Shown piece after piece: positions 5,671 to 6,523 of a stretch of DNA of 6,523 bases. The notes under the pieces are model-generated. The model saw only the letters and a program-made list of their open reading frames with translations. It ran no database searches and was not told where the DNA came from. The stretch is taken from contig JACPZN010000361.1 in NCBI GenBank assembly GCA_016195505.1, forward strand, positions 1 through 6,523, read 5' to 3'. The stretch comes from Nitrospirota bacterium. Lineage in GTDB: Bacteria; Nitrospirota; Nitrospiria; Nitrospirales; Nitrospiraceae. The position numbers and the translations under genes were made by a program. How positions within the stretch are numbered: the stretch's first letter is position 1; every line of letters starts with the position of its first letter.

Positions 5671-6523
5671 TTACTCGTCCTTGCCCTCGACGCGAATCAG
5701 CGTCGTGGGTTCGGAGACAAAAGCCTTGCGGTTGATTTCATGGAGCGCCGCTTGCACATCGCGCTCCTTCGCCATATGTGTCTTGATGACCACCGGCACC
5801 GTCTGCCCTTCCCGACGACCCTGCTGCAGCATGGACGAAATACTGATACTGCAGCGACCTAATTCACTGGCGATCTGCGCCAACACCCCGGGCCGGTCCA
5901 CAACCATGAATCGCAAGTAATAGAGGGAACAGATTTCTTCCATCGGCTTCATCCGGAGGGGTCGCCGCTGATCCTGCTGGAACGACGCAGCTGGTACCCG
6001 TCCTATTGCACCCTTGAGCAGATTCCGTCCGATCGCGATCACATCGCTCACCACAGCGCTCCCAGTCGGCATTGATCCAGCCCCCCGGCCGTATAACACG
6101 ACATCCCCGACCGCGTCACCGACAAGTTGAATCGCATTGTAGACGCCCTCAACCTGCGCAATGGGGGACACCGATGGCAGCATCGTGGGATGAACCCGGG
6201 CTTCAACTTCGCCAGCCACGAGCTTTGCGATACCCAACAGCTTGATCGTAAATCCAAACTCCTTCGCGTATGCAATATCCGTCGGGGTGATGTGCGTAAT
6301 CCCCTCGGTATAAATCTCTTTGAAATTGACCGGGGTGCCATAGGCGAGACTGACAAGAATGGCGAGCTTGTGCGCTGAGTCGATTCCAGCCACATCGAAG
6401 GTCGGATCCGCCTCGGCATAACCAGCTTGCTGTGCGTCCTTGAGTACCGCCTCGAAACTGTGGCCCTCATGGGTCATCCTCGACAAAATATAGTTGGAGG
6501 TCCCATTGATAATGCCATAGATG
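5671..6523 (-). CDS. hom: Homoserine dehydrogenase, C-terminal two thirds (start outside window)
   Basis: Hom reduces aspartate semialdehyde to homoserine with NAD(P)H, the branch point to threonine and methionine. The reading frame is open to the right edge; the N-terminal Rossmann domain lies outside. The visible 283 residues begin IYGIINGTSNYILSRM, the conserved NGTSNY(I/F)L motif that opens the catalytic domain. In fragment numbering, EADPTFDVAGIDSAHKLAIL (37-56) holds Glu37, Asp48 and Lys52, whose spacing matches the catalytic Glu/Asp/Lys of yeast homoserine dehydrogenase. GRGAGSMPTGSAVVSDV (145-161) is a further family signature. A C-terminal ACT domain, about 199-275 (YYLRFMVVDRPGVLAQIA onward), is the expected site for threonine feedback inhibition. 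The gene ends in TAA and is followed by thrC after 4 bases. A TTG at 6486 only reflects where a start codon happens to lie in the open frame and is not the real start. Confidence 0.96.
   Translation of the reverse strand, partial: IYGIINGTSNYILSRMTHEGHSFEAVLKDAQQAGYAEADPTFDVAGIDSAHKLAILVSLAYGTPVNFKEIYTEGITHITPTDIAYAKEFGFTIKLLGIAKLVAGEVEARVHPTMLPSVSPIAQVEGVYNAIQLVGDAVGDVVLYGRGAGSMPTGSAVVSDVIAIGRNLLKGAIGRVPAASFQQDQRRPLRMKPMEEICSLYYLRFMVVDRPGVLAQIASELGRCSISISSMLQQGRREGQTVPVVIKTHMAKERDVQAALHEINRKAFVSEPTTLIRVEGKDE

Noticed and set aside
4662..5735. Long plus-strand open frame (357 codons) opposite thrC
   Set aside because: It lies antisense to an intact threonine synthase, has no known motif and is full of Arg and His. 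It is a shadow.

Overview
This window is a compact amino-acid biosynthesis operon. Every supported gene lies on the minus strand, so it is transcribed from the right edge towards the left. In transcription order it holds hom (homoserine dehydrogenase, 5' part outside the window), thrC (threonine synthase), an ApgM-like gene of the phosphoglycerate mutase / proposed homoserine kinase family, lysC (aspartate kinase), cimA (citramalate synthase), then after a 138-base gap ihfA (IHF/HU-type DNA-bending protein) and the start of a MerR-type regulator cut by the left edge. The order hom-thrC-apgM-lysC-cimA-ihfA-merR, the moderately GC-rich sequence and the protein wording suggest a Nitrospirota bacterium (Nitrospira-like). 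A Desulfobacterota/Geobacter-like relative is the main alternative. This assignment is inference from memory of gene order, not a database match.

Right half (3380-6523): hom, thrC and the ApgM-like gene are separated by only 4-16 bases, so they are almost certainly cotranscribed. Hom makes homoserine and ThrC makes threonine from phosphohomoserine. The kinase step between them has no GHMP-type thrB here. The ApgM-like gene sits exactly in that slot. It carries an in-frame TGA stop at 3911-3913 that splits it into two open pieces, and it appears to lack one family metal ligand.

Middle (677-3374): lysC supplies aspartyl phosphate, the first step towards homoserine, but it stops in the middle of its second ACT domain, about 35 residues short of the family norm. 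CimA begins one base after that early stop, probably with a TTG codon. CimA makes citramalate from pyruvate and acetyl-CoA, so isoleucine can be made without threonine deamination. The operon therefore joins threonine, methionine and lysine precursor supply with isoleucine precursor supply.

Left part (1-676): the 539-676 gap holds a recognisable sigma70-type promoter for ihfA and merR and no clear terminator. Both of these genes look intact as far as they are visible.

The main points for a second look are the two lesions in neighbouring genes (the apgM stop and the lysC truncation) and the unusual active site of the ApgM-like protein. The lesions may be real decay, strain mutations or assembly errors. 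I see no mobile element, CRISPR array, tRNA or rRNA, and no stretch over 300 bases lacks a gene.
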